This document shows, one piece after another, positions 51,131 through 59,997 of a DNA stretch of 64,000 bases; positions within the stretch are counted from its first letter, which is position 1, and every line of letters begins with the position of its first letter. Location: the NCBI RefSeq assembly GCF_002120225.1, contig NZ_LAPZ01000002.1:124001-188000 (forward strand). The letters are read 5' to 3'. Both the position numbers and the translations under genes were made by a program. The notes beneath the pieces were generated by a model. The model saw only the letters and a program-made list of their open reading frames with translations, ran no database searches and had not been told where the DNA came from. This stretch comes from Tenacibaculum holothuriorum (lineage in GTDB: Bacteria; Bacteroidota; Bacteroidia; Flavobacteriales; Flavobacteriaceae).

Positions 51131-51691
51131 TTGGAAAAGATTTTTAAATTGAAAAAGTACATTAAACAAATTATAAAAGAAATTATACCTGTAATTCTTG
51201 GTATTTTAATTGCATTGTTTATAAATAATTGGAATGAAGAAAGGAAAGATAAAGCCTATGTCACCAAGGCTTACTTATCAATAAAAAAAGATTTAACAGA
51301 AACAAATAAAAAAATTAAAGAAAATTTCAAAAAACAACAAATACTTCTTGACACAGTTAACAAATATATTAATGATGATAAACTAACACTTTTAGAAGTA
51401 ATGGTTAAAGCAAATGGACTTAACTTTCCTTCTATTAAAACAAATTCTTGGAAAGCACTTTCAAACTCAAAAATAGAATTATTAGATTACAAGAAAGTTA
51501 TTCTACTATCAAATATAGATGACGGAAAAGAACTTTTAGATAAAAAAGTTCAGTACATACTTAATTTCACTTATAATAATGTCAAAAAAACAGAAAAAGA
51601 AAAGAAAGAGCTATTAAAACTATACTTACGTGAAATAATAGTAACTGAAAAAGGTTTACAAGAAGAAATTGAAAAAATCATCAATGAATAA
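51131..51691 (+). CDS. DUF6090 membrane-anchored protein, non-ATG start
   Basis: The protein is about 186 aa. After a basic N-terminus comes the family hallmark IPVILGILIALFINNWNEE (membrane helix then Asn-Asn-Trp-Asn-Glu), then a helical soluble domain with many Lys and Glu. Its function is unknown. No in-frame ATG exists before the helix, and the promoter -7 element covers the first open-frame TTG, so the start is most likely TTG at 51131 or TTG at 51149. Its 3' end overlaps the next gene by 8 nt. Confidence 0.75.
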   Translation: MEKIFKLKKYIKQIIKEIIPVILGILIALFINNWNEERKDKAYVTKAYLSIKKDLTETNKKIKENFKKQQILLDTVNKYINDDKLTLLEVMVKANGLNFPSIKTNSWKALSNSKIELLDYKKVILLSNIDDGKELLDKKVQYILNFTYNNVKKTEKEKKELLKLYLREIIVTEKGLQEEIEKIINE

Positions 51692-52904
51692 AACATATTT
51701 ATTTCTCTTTTTCCTTATAGCTTTTAATGTTTCTCATTCACAAAACATTAAAACCATCCAGCTCAGACCTCTTTTAAACAATAAGCAATATGCGGCTATT
51801 GTTCCTTTAGGTACTATTTTACAACTTTCGTTTGACGATTTGGATGCGGATAATAAAGATTATCAATACAAAATTGAGCATATGACTTATGATTGGAAAA
51901 CTAGTAACTTAGCCACCAATCAATACATAGAAGGGTTTGAACAAAATGAAATTTTGAATTTTGAAAATTCTTTCAACACCTTACAACCTTACACACATTA
52001 CTCGGTTAACATCCCCAATCAAAACACCATTATTACTAAAAGCGGAAATTATTTAATTTCTGTATTAAATGAAGATGACGAAGTTATTTTTTCAAGACGA
52101 TGTGTATTTTACGAAGACATGACAACAGTTGGTGTCGCTGTCTATAGAAGTAGAAATACACAAACATTTAACGAACAACAAACGGTTCAGTTTTCTGTAA
52201 ACTATCCTAATTTCAATATTGTAAATCCAGCACAAGAAATAAAGGTTACATTATTTCAAAATAACGATTGGAATACCGCCATAAATAATCTTCAACCGCA
52301 ATTTTTCAATCCGAACAGATTGATTTATAATTACACTCTGAAAACCAACTTTTGGGGAGGAAATGAATTTTTAAATTTCGATAATAAATTTATCCGAAAC
52401 ACAAGTGTAGGAGTTGCTAGGACTGAACGTAAAGATATTTACCACAACTATCTTTACACCGATACTCCAAGAGCCGACAGACCTTACACCTACAATCCAG
52501 ATATTAATGGTCAGTTTATTATAAGAACTCTAGAAGGTATAAATGCAAACACTGAAGCTGACTATGCTATGATGCATTTTTCATTAGATGCTTTTGAGCC
52601 TTACGAAGACAAAAACGTATATATTTTTGGTGCTTTTAACAATTTTGAATTGAATGAAGAAAACCTAATGACTTACAATTCAAAAAAACGAATGTACGAA
52701 GCCAGCATTTTATTAAAACAAGGCTTTTACAACTATGGTTTTGTAACTGTTGATAAAAATAATAATGTTAATCTTCATGAGATAGACGGCTCTTTCTTTC
52801 AAACTGAAAACGAGTACACTGTAATTGTTTATTACAAACCTTTTGGTGGTTTATACGACAGAGTTATTGGAGTTGGAAACGGTTTTTTCAATCAAAATCG
52901 TTAA
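51684..52904 (+). CDS. DUF5103 protein (type IX secretion system plug-type)
   Basis: The 406-aa precursor has a signal peptide ending AFNVSHSQ, then a beta-rich mature domain with IKTIQLRPLLNNKQ at its start, LQLSFDDLDADNKDYQYKIEH in the middle, and FGAFNNFELNEENLMTYN later. This matches DUF5103, the family that includes the Plug protein of the Flavobacterium T9SS translocon SprA. The match is to the domain family; whether this copy serves T9SS is not shown. ATG at 51684 is chosen over an in-frame TTG 15 nt upstream. Confidence 0.8.
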   Translation: MNKTYLFLFFLIAFNVSHSQNIKTIQLRPLLNNKQYAAIVPLGTILQLSFDDLDADNKDYQYKIEHMTYDWKTSNLATNQYIEGFEQNEILNFENSFNTLQPYTHYSVNIPNQNTIITKSGNYLISVLNEDDEVIFSRRCVFYEDMTTVGVAVYRSRNTQTFNEQQTVQFSVNYPNFNIVNPAQEIKVTLFQNNDWNTAINNLQPQFFNPNRLIYNYTLKTNFWGGNEFLNFDNKFIRNTSVGVARTERKDIYHNYLYTDTPRADRPYTYNPDINGQFIIRTLEGINANTEADYAMMHFSLDAFEPYEDKNVYIFGAFNNFELNEENLMTYNSKKRMYEASILLKQGFYNYGFVTVDKNNNVNLHEIDGSFFQTENEYTVIVYYKPFGGLYDRVIGVGNGFFNQNR

Positions 52905-52956
52905 GATTACTACTTACTTCTTGTAATAAAACATAAAAACCTTTATTTTTAGGGTA

Positions 52957-53343
52957 ATGTTTCAACAAATTACTAAAGGCATAAAGGTTTCTGTAAAAAC
53001 AGTTTTCAATGGAGCTGTTTATCGAGGGCATCAACAAAATTTTGCTTTTAGCTACTTTATTTCTATTGAAAACAAATCTAAAGATACTGTACAATTATTA
53101 GAACGTTTTTGGGTAATTCACGACTCTCTTAATGATGTAGAATATGTAGAAGGCGAAGGTGTTGTAGGACAAACTCCTACTTTAAATCCAAACGACCAAT
53201 ACAACTACAAGTCTAACTGTTTATTACTTTCTCAAATAGGGGCCATGTCGGGGCATTATAAAATGGTTAATTTAAATACTTCTGAAGAATTTTTAGTAAC
53301 CATACCTACTTTTCAACTAACAACTACGCCTACTTTAAACTAA
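52957..53343 (+). CDS. apaG: ApaG-domain protein
   Basis: The 128-aa protein has the ApaG fibronectin-like fold: an N-terminal YRGHQQNFAFSYFISIENKS, then VQLLERFWVIHDS, VEGEGVVGQTPTLNPNDQYNY and GHYKMVNLNTSEEF. It has been linked to divalent cation efflux phenotypes in Salmonella, but its biochemistry is unsettled. Its TAA overlaps the ATG of the next gene (TAATG), so the two are translationally coupled. Confidence 0.92.
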   Translation: MFQQITKGIKVSVKTVFNGAVYRGHQQNFAFSYFISIENKSKDTVQLLERFWVIHDSLNDVEYVEGEGVVGQTPTLNPNDQYNYKSNCLLLSQIGAMSGHYKMVNLNTSEEFLVTIPTFQLTTTPTLN

Positions 53344-54464
53344 TGCTTAAAAAGAACAAAGTAGTAATTATAAAAGAACCTAATTGCTTAAATTGTGGAT
53401 ATCCTTTTAACGGTCAAGAAAAATTCTGTCCAGATTGTGGACAAAAAAACAAAAAAGCAAAAATTACGTTTAAAAGCTTTTTAGCCGAAGTTTTTAATGG
53501 TTTTATTTCTTGGGATGCTAAATTTTGGAAAACTATAGTCCCTTTATTAATTTCTCCAGGAAAAGTATCGAAAGACTATATAGAAGGGAAAAGAGTTCGC
53601 TACACTAATCCGTTCCGATTTTATCTTACCGTTTCAATTTTATTCTTTTTAGTACTTGGTTTTATAAACACATACCAAAATTTCACTGACCTAAATAAAG
53701 ATGAAGCTACAGTAACCACACCTAGCCAAATTAATTTTTCTGACCCCACTAAAAATTTAACAAAAAAGGAGTTAGATTCTATTAATACCACAATAAAAAC
53801 TCAACTTAGCAAAGAACTTAAAAATGTAGATTCTACAACAAAAAAGCAGATTCTAAATTTAGTTCCAGACCTAGATTCTACAGCAATTAAAGAAGCTGGA
53901 AAAAGAAACCTTAATATTAATTTTGGAACCAGAATATCCAGAATGAAGAAGTTTCAATATAAGAACCCTCAACTACCAATTCAAACAGCTCTTGATAGTT
54001 TAAAAATTGAAAAAACTTTTTTTAATAAGTTCTTATACACTAGAGTAAATGTTATAAATTCTTGGGAAACTTCTAATGGAAAAGAGTTTTTTAAACAACT
54101 AATATCATATGCTTCTGTTTCGTTATTTGTATTACTCCCTATTTTCACGTTATTTATAAAATTTGTATACATAAGGAGAAAATTTACATATGTAGAACAC
54201 TTAGTTTTTGTTTTTCATACACAAACAGTATTCTTTATTTTACTTATTTTATTTTTAATAATTTACTCTATAAATCATAACTCAGATGCTTGGTTAGTAT
54301 TTACAGGAGCATTTTTAATCTATCTTTTTCTAGCCATGAAAAAGTTTTACCGACAGGGTTATATAAAAACTTTTATTAAATACTCTTTTGTAAACTTTGT
54401 TTTTGTAATACTTGCTGCCATAGGAGTTGCAATTATATCGTTTACAGCATTTATACTATCATAA
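53343..54464 (+). CDS. DUF3667 membrane protein with N-terminal zinc ribbon
   Basis: The 373-aa protein begins with a double zinc knuckle (CLNCGYPFNGQEKFCPDCGQ, four Cys). It continues with the DUF3667 core SWDAKFWKTIVPLLISPGKV, DYIEGKRVRYTNPFRFYLTVS and about five membrane helices. A helical soluble segment (about residues 115-215) separates the first helix from the rest. The function is unknown. It is coupled to apaG and ends 6 nt before the convergent NRDE gene. Confidence 0.88.
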   Translation: MLKKNKVVIIKEPNCLNCGYPFNGQEKFCPDCGQKNKKAKITFKSFLAEVFNGFISWDAKFWKTIVPLLISPGKVSKDYIEGKRVRYTNPFRFYLTVSILFFLVLGFINTYQNFTDLNKDEATVTTPSQINFSDPTKNLTKKELDSINTTIKTQLSKELKNVDSTTKKQILNLVPDLDSTAIKEAGKRNLNINFGTRISRMKKFQYKNPQLPIQTALDSLKIEKTFFNKFLYTRVNVINSWETSNGKEFFKQLISYASVSLFVLLPIFTLFIKFVYIRRKFTYVEHLVFVFHTQTVFFILLILFLIIYSINHNSDAWLVFTGAFLIYLFLAMKKFYRQGYIKTFIKYSFVNFVFVILAAIGVAIISFTAFILS

Positions 54465-54470
54465 ACAAAT

Positions 54471-55157
54471 TTAAGAGTTAATAAAATCCAAATACTGTAA
54501 AGATACTTTATCTTCTTTTTTATAGACAGAAGTAACGCTTACTGTCTCTACATAAGATCGTTTCATTTTTAAAGAAATTTCAGGATTCCCTTTGGTTTCA
54601 TCTTGGTGGAAATCTACTATTTTTTCCTGCGGAAGAAAACTTGGATTCTCTTTTACCCAGCCTGCAAACCACTCTCTACGAAGTTGCTTCATCTCTTCAT
54701 CATACAACGTAGATGATGACCATATTTTGGGCTCACTTCCTAATTTTTGGAAGTGTTTTTGTTCACCATCCCACACTAACTCATAGGCATTTAGTCCTTT
54801 TCCCCAATCAACTAACACAATTGTAAAAGGCTCTATTCCATCAAAATCAAAAGATTCAATTACCTCAACAGGGTTATTTACTTTTAATAATTCTTTTACT
54901 ATAACTCCCCTACTCATTCTATAATTCTCAGCTCTTTGATGTTTAGTAAAGCCTCCATTTAATAAACAAATCAATCTGTTTTTTTCAGACAAACCAATCC
55001 AAGTACCTCCTGCTAACTCATCTTTAGGATAAGTTAATTTCACACCGTCTTCATCATAAGTTTTGGGAGCTATTGTTTTTCTCTTCGGATCTTCATCTCT
55101 GTTAGAAGTCAATATAAAATCGTTATTTTCTAAAGGTAAATAAGTTACCGTACACAT
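54471..55157 (-). CDS. NRDE-family (TANGO2-like) protein
   Basis: The 228-aa protein starts MCTVTYLPLENNDFILTSNRDED, the hallmark of the family: a catalytic-looking Cys2 (N-terminal nucleophile position) and the NRDE motif. It continues with LAGGTWIGLSEKNRL and CLLNGGFTKH. The related eukaryotic TANGO2 is linked to haem or lipid handling; no activity can be assigned here. Its gene ends 6 nt from the convergent DUF3667 gene. Confidence 0.9.
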   Translation of the reverse strand: MCTVTYLPLENNDFILTSNRDEDPKRKTIAPKTYDEDGVKLTYPKDELAGGTWIGLSEKNRLICLLNGGFTKHQRAENYRMSRGVIVKELLKVNNPVEVIESFDFDGIEPFTIVLVDWGKGLNAYELVWDGEQKHFQKLGSEPKIWSSSTLYDEEMKQLRREWFAGWVKENPSFLPQEKIVDFHQDETKGNPEISLKMKRSYVETVSVTSVYKKEDKVSLQYLDFINS

Positions 55158-55219
55158 ATCGTATCTTTTTTGGTAAGTTAAGACGTAAAAACTACCTAGT
55201 AATTACTAAAAATAAGTGT

Positions 55220-55227
55220 TAACTTTG
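55220..55227 (+). promoter_or_regulatory. -7 element of pruA
   Basis: TAACTTTG is exact. It lies 128 nt before the pruA ATG, predicting a leader of about 120-125 nt, far longer than the other genes here. Confidence 0.55.
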
Positions 55228-55231
55228 CGCC

Positions 55232-55255
55232 TCAAATCAATCTAAGATTGTTTGA
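55232..55255 (+). promoter_or_regulatory. hairpin at the start of the pruA leader
   Basis: TCAAATCAATCT (55232-55243) pairs with AGATTGTTTGA (55245-55255) with one bulged T. The loop in this drawing is a single A, so the top pairs must open. It lies where transcription should begin. Confidence 0.4.
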
Positions 55256-55355
55256 TTAAAGTAACACACATTAATCTTTGCAAATTAATAGTATTAGATT
55301 GTGTTTTTTACTTTTTAATTGAAAAAAATAACTTTTTAAACAAACAACATACAAA

Positions 55356-56981
55356 ATGGCAAGAGGATTTTTTAATGTTCCGAAAGCAGTAAACGAACCT
55401 GTAAAAGGATACGCTCCTGGCTCTCCAGAAAGAGAAGAATTATTAGCTACTTACAAATCAATGTTTAACAGTAACATTGATGTACCTATGCATATTAACG
55501 GTAAAGAAGTTAGAACTGGAAATACCAGAAATATTACTCCTCCACATGACCATAAACATGTAGTTGGACAATACCATACTGCTGATAAAGCTCACGTAGA
55601 AAAAGCAATTGAAACTGCATTAGCTGCAAGAGAAGCTTGGTCTTCTGTTTCTTGGATGGAACGTGCTTCAATCTTCTTAAAAGCTGCTGAATTATTAGCA
55701 GGTCCTTACCGTGCTAAAATGAATGCTGCAACGATGATTGCACAATCTAAAAACGTACACCAAGCAGAAATTGATGCTGCTTGTGAAATGATAGATTTCT
55801 TCCGTTTTAATGTACAATACATGACGGATATCTTTAAAGATCAGCCAGAATCTGCTCCTGGAATTTGGAACAGAGTTGAGTACAGACCATTAGAAGGTTT
55901 TGTATACGCAATTACTCCATTTAACTTTACTTCGATTGCTGCTAACTTACCAGCTGCGGCTGCATTAATGGGGAACGTAGTAGTATGGAAACCATCTGAC
56001 CACCAAGCATATTCTGCACAAGTAATTGTAGATTTATTTAAAGAAGCTGGTTTACCTGACGGTGTAATTAATGTTGTATATGGTGATCCAGTAATGATTA
56101 CTGATACTGCATTATCTTCTCCTGATTTCTCTGGATTACACTTTACAGGATCTACACATGTTTTCAAACATTTATGGAAACAAATCGGTATGAATATTGA
56201 AACCTATAAAACATATCCAAGAATTGTAGGTGAAACTGGAGGTAAAGATTTTATATGGGCACACAATTCAGCAAATCCATTACAAGTTGCTACAGCAATT
56301 ACAAGAGGTGCTTTTGAATACCAAGGACAAAAATGTTCTGCGGCTTCTCGTGCTTATATTTCTGCTTCAATGTGGGCAGATGTTAAAAAGCATTTAGAAG
56401 CGCAAACTTCTGAATTAAAAATGGGATCACCAGAAGATCCATCAAACTTTGTCAATGCAGTAATTCACGAAGGTTCTTTCGATAAGATTGCTAGCTATAT
56501 TGATGCTGCTAAAGCAGATGCTGATGCAGAAGTTATTATTGGTGGTAACCACGATAAATCGAAAGGTTATTTTATTGAGCCAACAGTAATTCTTGCAAAG
56601 TCTCCAACATACGCAACAATGACTACTGAATTATTCGGACCTGTAATTACAATTTACATTTACGAAGATGCAGAGTGGGAAGCTTCTTTAAAATTAGTTG
56701 ACGAATCTACTGAGTATGCATTAACTGGTGCTATTTTCTCAACTGACAGATATATCGTAGAAAAGGCATCAAAAGCATTAGAAAATGCTGCTGGTAATTT
56801 CTACATCAACGATAAGCCAACGGGTGCAGTTGTAGGACAACAACCATTTGGTGGGGCTAGAGCTTCTGGAACAAATGATAAAGCAGGTTCTGCTCAAAAC
56901 TTATTACGTTGGACTTCTGTTCGATTAATTAAAGAAACTTTTGTTTCTCCAGAAAGTTATAAATATCCTTTCTTAGGATAG
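55356..56981 (+). CDS. pruA: L-glutamate gamma-semialdehyde dehydrogenase (P5C dehydrogenase)
   Basis: The 541-aa NAD-dependent enzyme oxidises glutamate gamma-semialdehyde to glutamate in proline degradation. It has the aldehyde dehydrogenase motifs: YAITPFNFTSIAANLPA, NVVVWKPSD, VGETGGKDF with the catalytic Glu, FEYQGQKCSAASR with the nucleophile Cys, and QPFGGARASGTNDKAG near the end. The length is that of the monofunctional type; no proline dehydrogenase domain is fused. It is transcribed alone, with a long leader and a strong terminator. Confidence 0.95.
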   Translation: MARGFFNVPKAVNEPVKGYAPGSPEREELLATYKSMFNSNIDVPMHINGKEVRTGNTRNITPPHDHKHVVGQYHTADKAHVEKAIETALAAREAWSSVSWMERASIFLKAAELLAGPYRAKMNAATMIAQSKNVHQAEIDAACEMIDFFRFNVQYMTDIFKDQPESAPGIWNRVEYRPLEGFVYAITPFNFTSIAANLPAAAALMGNVVVWKPSDHQAYSAQVIVDLFKEAGLPDGVINVVYGDPVMITDTALSSPDFSGLHFTGSTHVFKHLWKQIGMNIETYKTYPRIVGETGGKDFIWAHNSANPLQVATAITRGAFEYQGQKCSAASRAYISASMWADVKKHLEAQTSELKMGSPEDPSNFVNAVIHEGSFDKIASYIDAAKADADAEVIIGGNHDKSKGYFIEPTVILAKSPTYATMTTELFGPVITIYIYEDAEWEASLKLVDESTEYALTGAIFSTDRYIVEKASKALENAAGNFYINDKPTGAVVGQQPFGGARASGTNDKAGSAQNLLRWTSVRLIKETFVSPESYKYPFLG

Positions 56982-57024
56982 AAAATTTTATTCTGAATTA
57001 GTTTCAGAATTTTATAATAATTTA

Positions 57025-57052
57025 AAAAGCAACCTTATCAGGTTGCTTTTTT
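57025..57052 (+). terminator. terminator of pruA
   Basis: A 10-bp stem AAAAGCAACC (57025-57034) / GGTTGCTTTT (57041-57050) with a 6-nt loop, followed by T residues. Confidence 0.88.
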
Positions 57053-57157
57053 GTTGATTCTTAAACCACATACAGTCATTTAAATAAATTTTCACTTTCT
57101 AAATTAAACCTTTTAAAAATTTCAATGTCTATAGTACTAAACAAAAACTTTTTAGAC

Positions 57158-58195
57158 ATGAACAACTTAAAATCAATTTTAATCCTTCTTATAAGTATTA
57201 TCTTCTTTTCTTGTGGTGAAGATGATAATATACCAGAACCCAAAGTAGTTGCCGATTTCGAAACAGAAGTCCTTTTAGGTGAGAACCAAGCCATTGTTAC
57301 TATAAAGAATCTATCTCAAAATGCCACTTCTTACGAATGGTCATTTCCAGATGGAACTTCAGATAATACAACCGAAGAAAACCCTACTGTATCTTATATA
57401 AAAAACGGAACATATTCTATCACTTTAGTTTCTTCTAATGGAATATCAACAGATACTAAAACAGTAGAAATTACTATAGATAACATTCCTGATAACGGTC
57501 ATACACCTTACCGTTATCTTGAAAATGATGGAATATTTATGTATTATGAAACAGATAATGAAGAAGTTTATAGAAGTTTAATTCCAGACGAGTTTGAAAT
57601 GCCAAGTAGAATGGTTGTCTTTGCTTTCTTTAATGACTTTTATAAATTAGATTACGGAGCTACCCCTTATAAAGAAAATGCGCTATCTATACTTGTTAAA
57701 TATCAAGGAGAAGAGTTTTTTCATTGTGTTTACATGCCTGTAACTGACGAACACTCGATGTGGGCAGGTATACTTGGATTAGGTTTACCAAAAACTATCG
57801 GAGAAGTTAATTTTACTAGAGACAATCCTATTTACTATGGAGATGCAAAAAATCAGTTAGACGGAACTATGGATATGAGTATTAATACTGAAAACTTTAC
57901 CATAGATAATGATATAAAACAAGAAATGATTAATTTACAACTATTAAAATCTTTACAAATTAGAAACGGTAATATCGTTGTAGTTGGGAATACTGGCGGG
58001 AATTCGAATAGCGTTATTCAAACTGCTGAACAAGTTCCTAATAGAATAACATTAAAGTTTGGAGAAGCTACAATAACTACAAATACAGATGCTATTTCTT
58101 TTAATCATCCATTAGATTTAACTCCATCTCGTGTTATTGGTGGTTTCTACCTAAAAAATACAATTCCTTTTGGTTTAACTGGAAATCAATTTTAA
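57158..58195 (+). CDS. lipoprotein with PKD domain and acetoacetate-decarboxylase-like domain
   Basis: The 345-aa precursor has a lipoprotein signal (IIFFSCGEDD, Cys19). A PKD domain follows (about residues 30-108, with YEWSFPDGTSDN). The C-terminal domain (about residues 120-345) has the acetoacetate decarboxylase layout: YRYLENDGIFMYYETD, LIPDEFEMP, the active-site Glu173 in TPYKENALS, and Lys212 in GLGLPKTIGEVNF at the Schiff-base Lys position of PKK. The second Lys is Thr here. A C-terminal LDLTPSRVIGGFYLKN also fits. ATG at 57158 starts the signal peptide; an ATG at 57125 would add 11 residues. It is followed after 1 nt by a paralogue. Confidence 0.75.
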   Translation: MNNLKSILILLISIIFFSCGEDDNIPEPKVVADFETEVLLGENQAIVTIKNLSQNATSYEWSFPDGTSDNTTEENPTVSYIKNGTYSITLVSSNGISTDTKTVEITIDNIPDNGHTPYRYLENDGIFMYYETDNEEVYRSLIPDEFEMPSRMVVFAFFNDFYKLDYGATPYKENALSILVKYQGEEFFHCVYMPVTDEHSMWAGILGLGLPKTIGEVNFTRDNPIYYGDAKNQLDGTMDMSINTENFTIDNDIKQEMINLQLLKSLQIRNGNIVVVGNTGGNSNSVIQTAEQVPNRITLKFGEATITTNTDAISFNHPLDLTPSRVIGGFYLKNTIPFGLTGNQF

Positions 58196-58196
58196 A

Positions 58197-59168
58197 ATGA
58201 AAAACACAACTATAATTACAGGGTTAACAGTAATCTTATTTACATGTTCTTCAATTGCTGGTTTTGCCCAAAAACAGAACAACAAACGATTTACTCCTGA
58301 TAAGGTTCTTAGATTTTTAGATAGGAATAAAGATCAAAAAATCAGCAAACAAGAAGCTGATAGAGCAAAAAAATTAGCTCAAAACTTTATTTATCTTGAC
58401 ACAAATAACGATGGTTTTCTTACGCTAGATGAGTTAAAAAGATCTAATTCATCTAATAAATATACATACTTAGAAAACGACGGTATATTTATGTATTACG
58501 AAACCAAAGAGAAAGAAACTTATCGTAAACTTTTACCTGAAGAGTTTGATATGCCCAATCGTTTATTGGTTTATACATTTATAAGTGATTTTTATAAAAT
58601 GAAAGGACAAACTCAACCTTATAAAGAAGCATCTATTTTTCTTTTAGGAAAGTATAACGGTGAAGAAATTTGGCATTGTATATATATGCCAGTTACAAGC
58701 GAAGAATCAATGAGAATGGGAGTTATCCGCTTAGGACTTCCTAAGACTATGGGAGAAATTGAGTTCTCTCGTTCTAAAACGACATATAACGCCACAGTTA
58801 CAGATGGAAACAACAATACAATGTCGTTAAGTATAAACACAAAAGATTATTCATTTAACAACAACGAAGAGAAAGAACTTAAAGAACTGTCTTTAATTCC
58901 AAAAATGAATATTCTTCGTGGAAAAGTAATTAAGATGAGTAAAACGAATAATGGCAACGGAAGCAGCAAAAGTATTTTAGACATTGCTAAAGTAGTGCCA
59001 GATCGTATAACTCTTAAAGAAGGTCAAGGAAAAGTTACATTTAATATTTCTACTGAACAAAAAGATAGTAACACTGTAAGCCCTTTAGAGTTAAAACCAT
59101 CTAGAATCATTGGAGCTTATTATATGCACAATACAATTCCTTTTGGTTTAACAGGTAGTGCATTTTAA
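58197..59168 (+). CDS. secreted protein with EF-hand pair and acetoacetate-decarboxylase-like domain
   Basis: The 323-aa precursor has a Sec signal peptide (SSIAGFAQ) with no lipobox. Two calcium-binding EF-hand loops follow: DRNKDQKISKQE at 42-53 and DTNNDGFLTLDE at 68-79. The rest is the same domain as in the preceding gene: YLENDGIFMYYETKEKE, LLPEEFDMPNR, Glu144 in QPYKEAS, Lys183 in RLGLPKTMGEIEF, and LELKPSRIIGAYYMHN. The two C-terminal halves align from end to end, while the N-terminal modules are unrelated. It is cotranscribed with the PKD paralogue (1-nt gap). An enzymatic role, if any, would be outside the cytoplasm. Confidence 0.78.
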   Translation: MKNTTIITGLTVILFTCSSIAGFAQKQNNKRFTPDKVLRFLDRNKDQKISKQEADRAKKLAQNFIYLDTNNDGFLTLDELKRSNSSNKYTYLENDGIFMYYETKEKETYRKLLPEEFDMPNRLLVYTFISDFYKMKGQTQPYKEASIFLLGKYNGEEIWHCIYMPVTSEESMRMGVIRLGLPKTMGEIEFSRSKTTYNATVTDGNNNTMSLSINTKDYSFNNNEEKELKELSLIPKMNILRGKVIKMSKTNNGNGSSKSILDIAKVVPDRITLKEGQGKVTFNISTEQKDSNTVSPLELKPSRIIGAYYMHNTIPFGLTGSAF

Positions 59169-59190
59169 AAAACTTCTAGTATAAAACAGT

Positions 59191-59227
59191 AAAAAAAGAA
59201 CTAAATCTAAGGTTTAGTTCTTTTTTT
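59191..59227. terminator. terminator of the acetoacetate-decarboxylase-like gene pair
   Basis: A stem AGAACTAAA (59197-59205) / TTTAGTTCT (59213-59221) is extended by A- and T-runs on each side. It probably works in both directions, also serving the convergent YceI-like gene. Confidence 0.88.
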
Positions 59228-59234
59228 ATCTCTA

Positions 59235-59870
59235 CTAGCACAAGTCAATTTTCATATTTAGATATAACCATTTGGTTGAAATCTCTTCAGACCTTCCATT
59301 TACCAATTTATCGTAATCAATTCCCCAATCAAATAAATTTACTTGTCCTTGTAACACTAATGAATTGGTCATAACATCATAAGTATTTCGAATCCCGGTA
59401 GCAAAAAACTTTACCTCTCTCTCTATTCCTTTTACTGTCATTTTTCCATTTATTTGATACCAATCTATTCCCATAGTATAAACATTGGTAGATTTAAAAA
59501 TGATTTTTTCATCGTTATTTCCAATAAATACTCCTGGAGTTTTAATTCTTGAAGTTAATTCTACTTTATCTCCTCTACACGCCTTGAATGAATTCGGATC
59601 TACTTCAAAAGAAATACTTATATCTTCTAAAGGATTTCCCATATCAGATCGTACAGGAATATTCACATCTAAATTATCCACAACACCAGCAAAAGGAGTA
59701 CTGCAATGTCCGTGAGTTACAAACATGTTAATCATTTTGTTCGTTTTGCTTACCATTTCTTCTTTTACTTCTTTCTTAAAAGATGTAGATGTTCTAGTTA
59801 TATAACCACTTAGTAAAGCACCAGTCGCAATAATTCCTATTACAAAAATTCCTTTTTTAATTGTATTCAT
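59235..59870 (-). CDS. YceI-like secreted protein
   Basis: The 211-aa precursor has a signal segment (GIFVIGIIATGALLSG). The mature domain has the YceI lipocalin-like pattern: INMFVTHGHCSTPFAGVVD, the strand ISISFEVDPNSFKA, MTVKGIEREVKFFATG and a late FDWGIDYDKLVNG. YceI proteins bind isoprenoid or other lipids in the periplasm. Cys residues in GHCS, KACRG and the C-terminus are unusual for the family and could form a disulfide. ATG at 59870 starts the signal peptide. Confidence 0.82.
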   Translation of the reverse strand: MNTIKKGIFVIGIIATGALLSGYITRTSTSFKKEVKEEMVSKTNKMINMFVTHGHCSTPFAGVVDNLDVNIPVRSDMGNPLEDISISFEVDPNSFKACRGDKVELTSRIKTPGVFIGNNDEKIIFKSTNVYTMGIDWYQINGKMTVKGIEREVKFFATGIRNTYDVMTNSLVLQGQVNLFDWGIDYDKLVNGRSEEISTKWLYLNMKIDLC

Positions 59871-59974
59871 AATCTCGATTTTAATATTTCCATCTAAATT
59901 AATTTGACTTGTTTTTAAAAGTGTCAATGAAATGTAAAAAAAGTGTAAAACCTATAACATCACTTCTTTTAGTC

Positions 59975-59982
59975 TACCTTTG
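59975..59982 (+). promoter_or_regulatory. -7 element of the second DEAD-box helicase gene
   Basis: TACCTTTG is exact, ending 15 nt before the ATG at 59998, the same spacing as for dusB. Confidence 0.6.
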
Positions 59983-59997
59983 CAAAAAAAAGAATCA

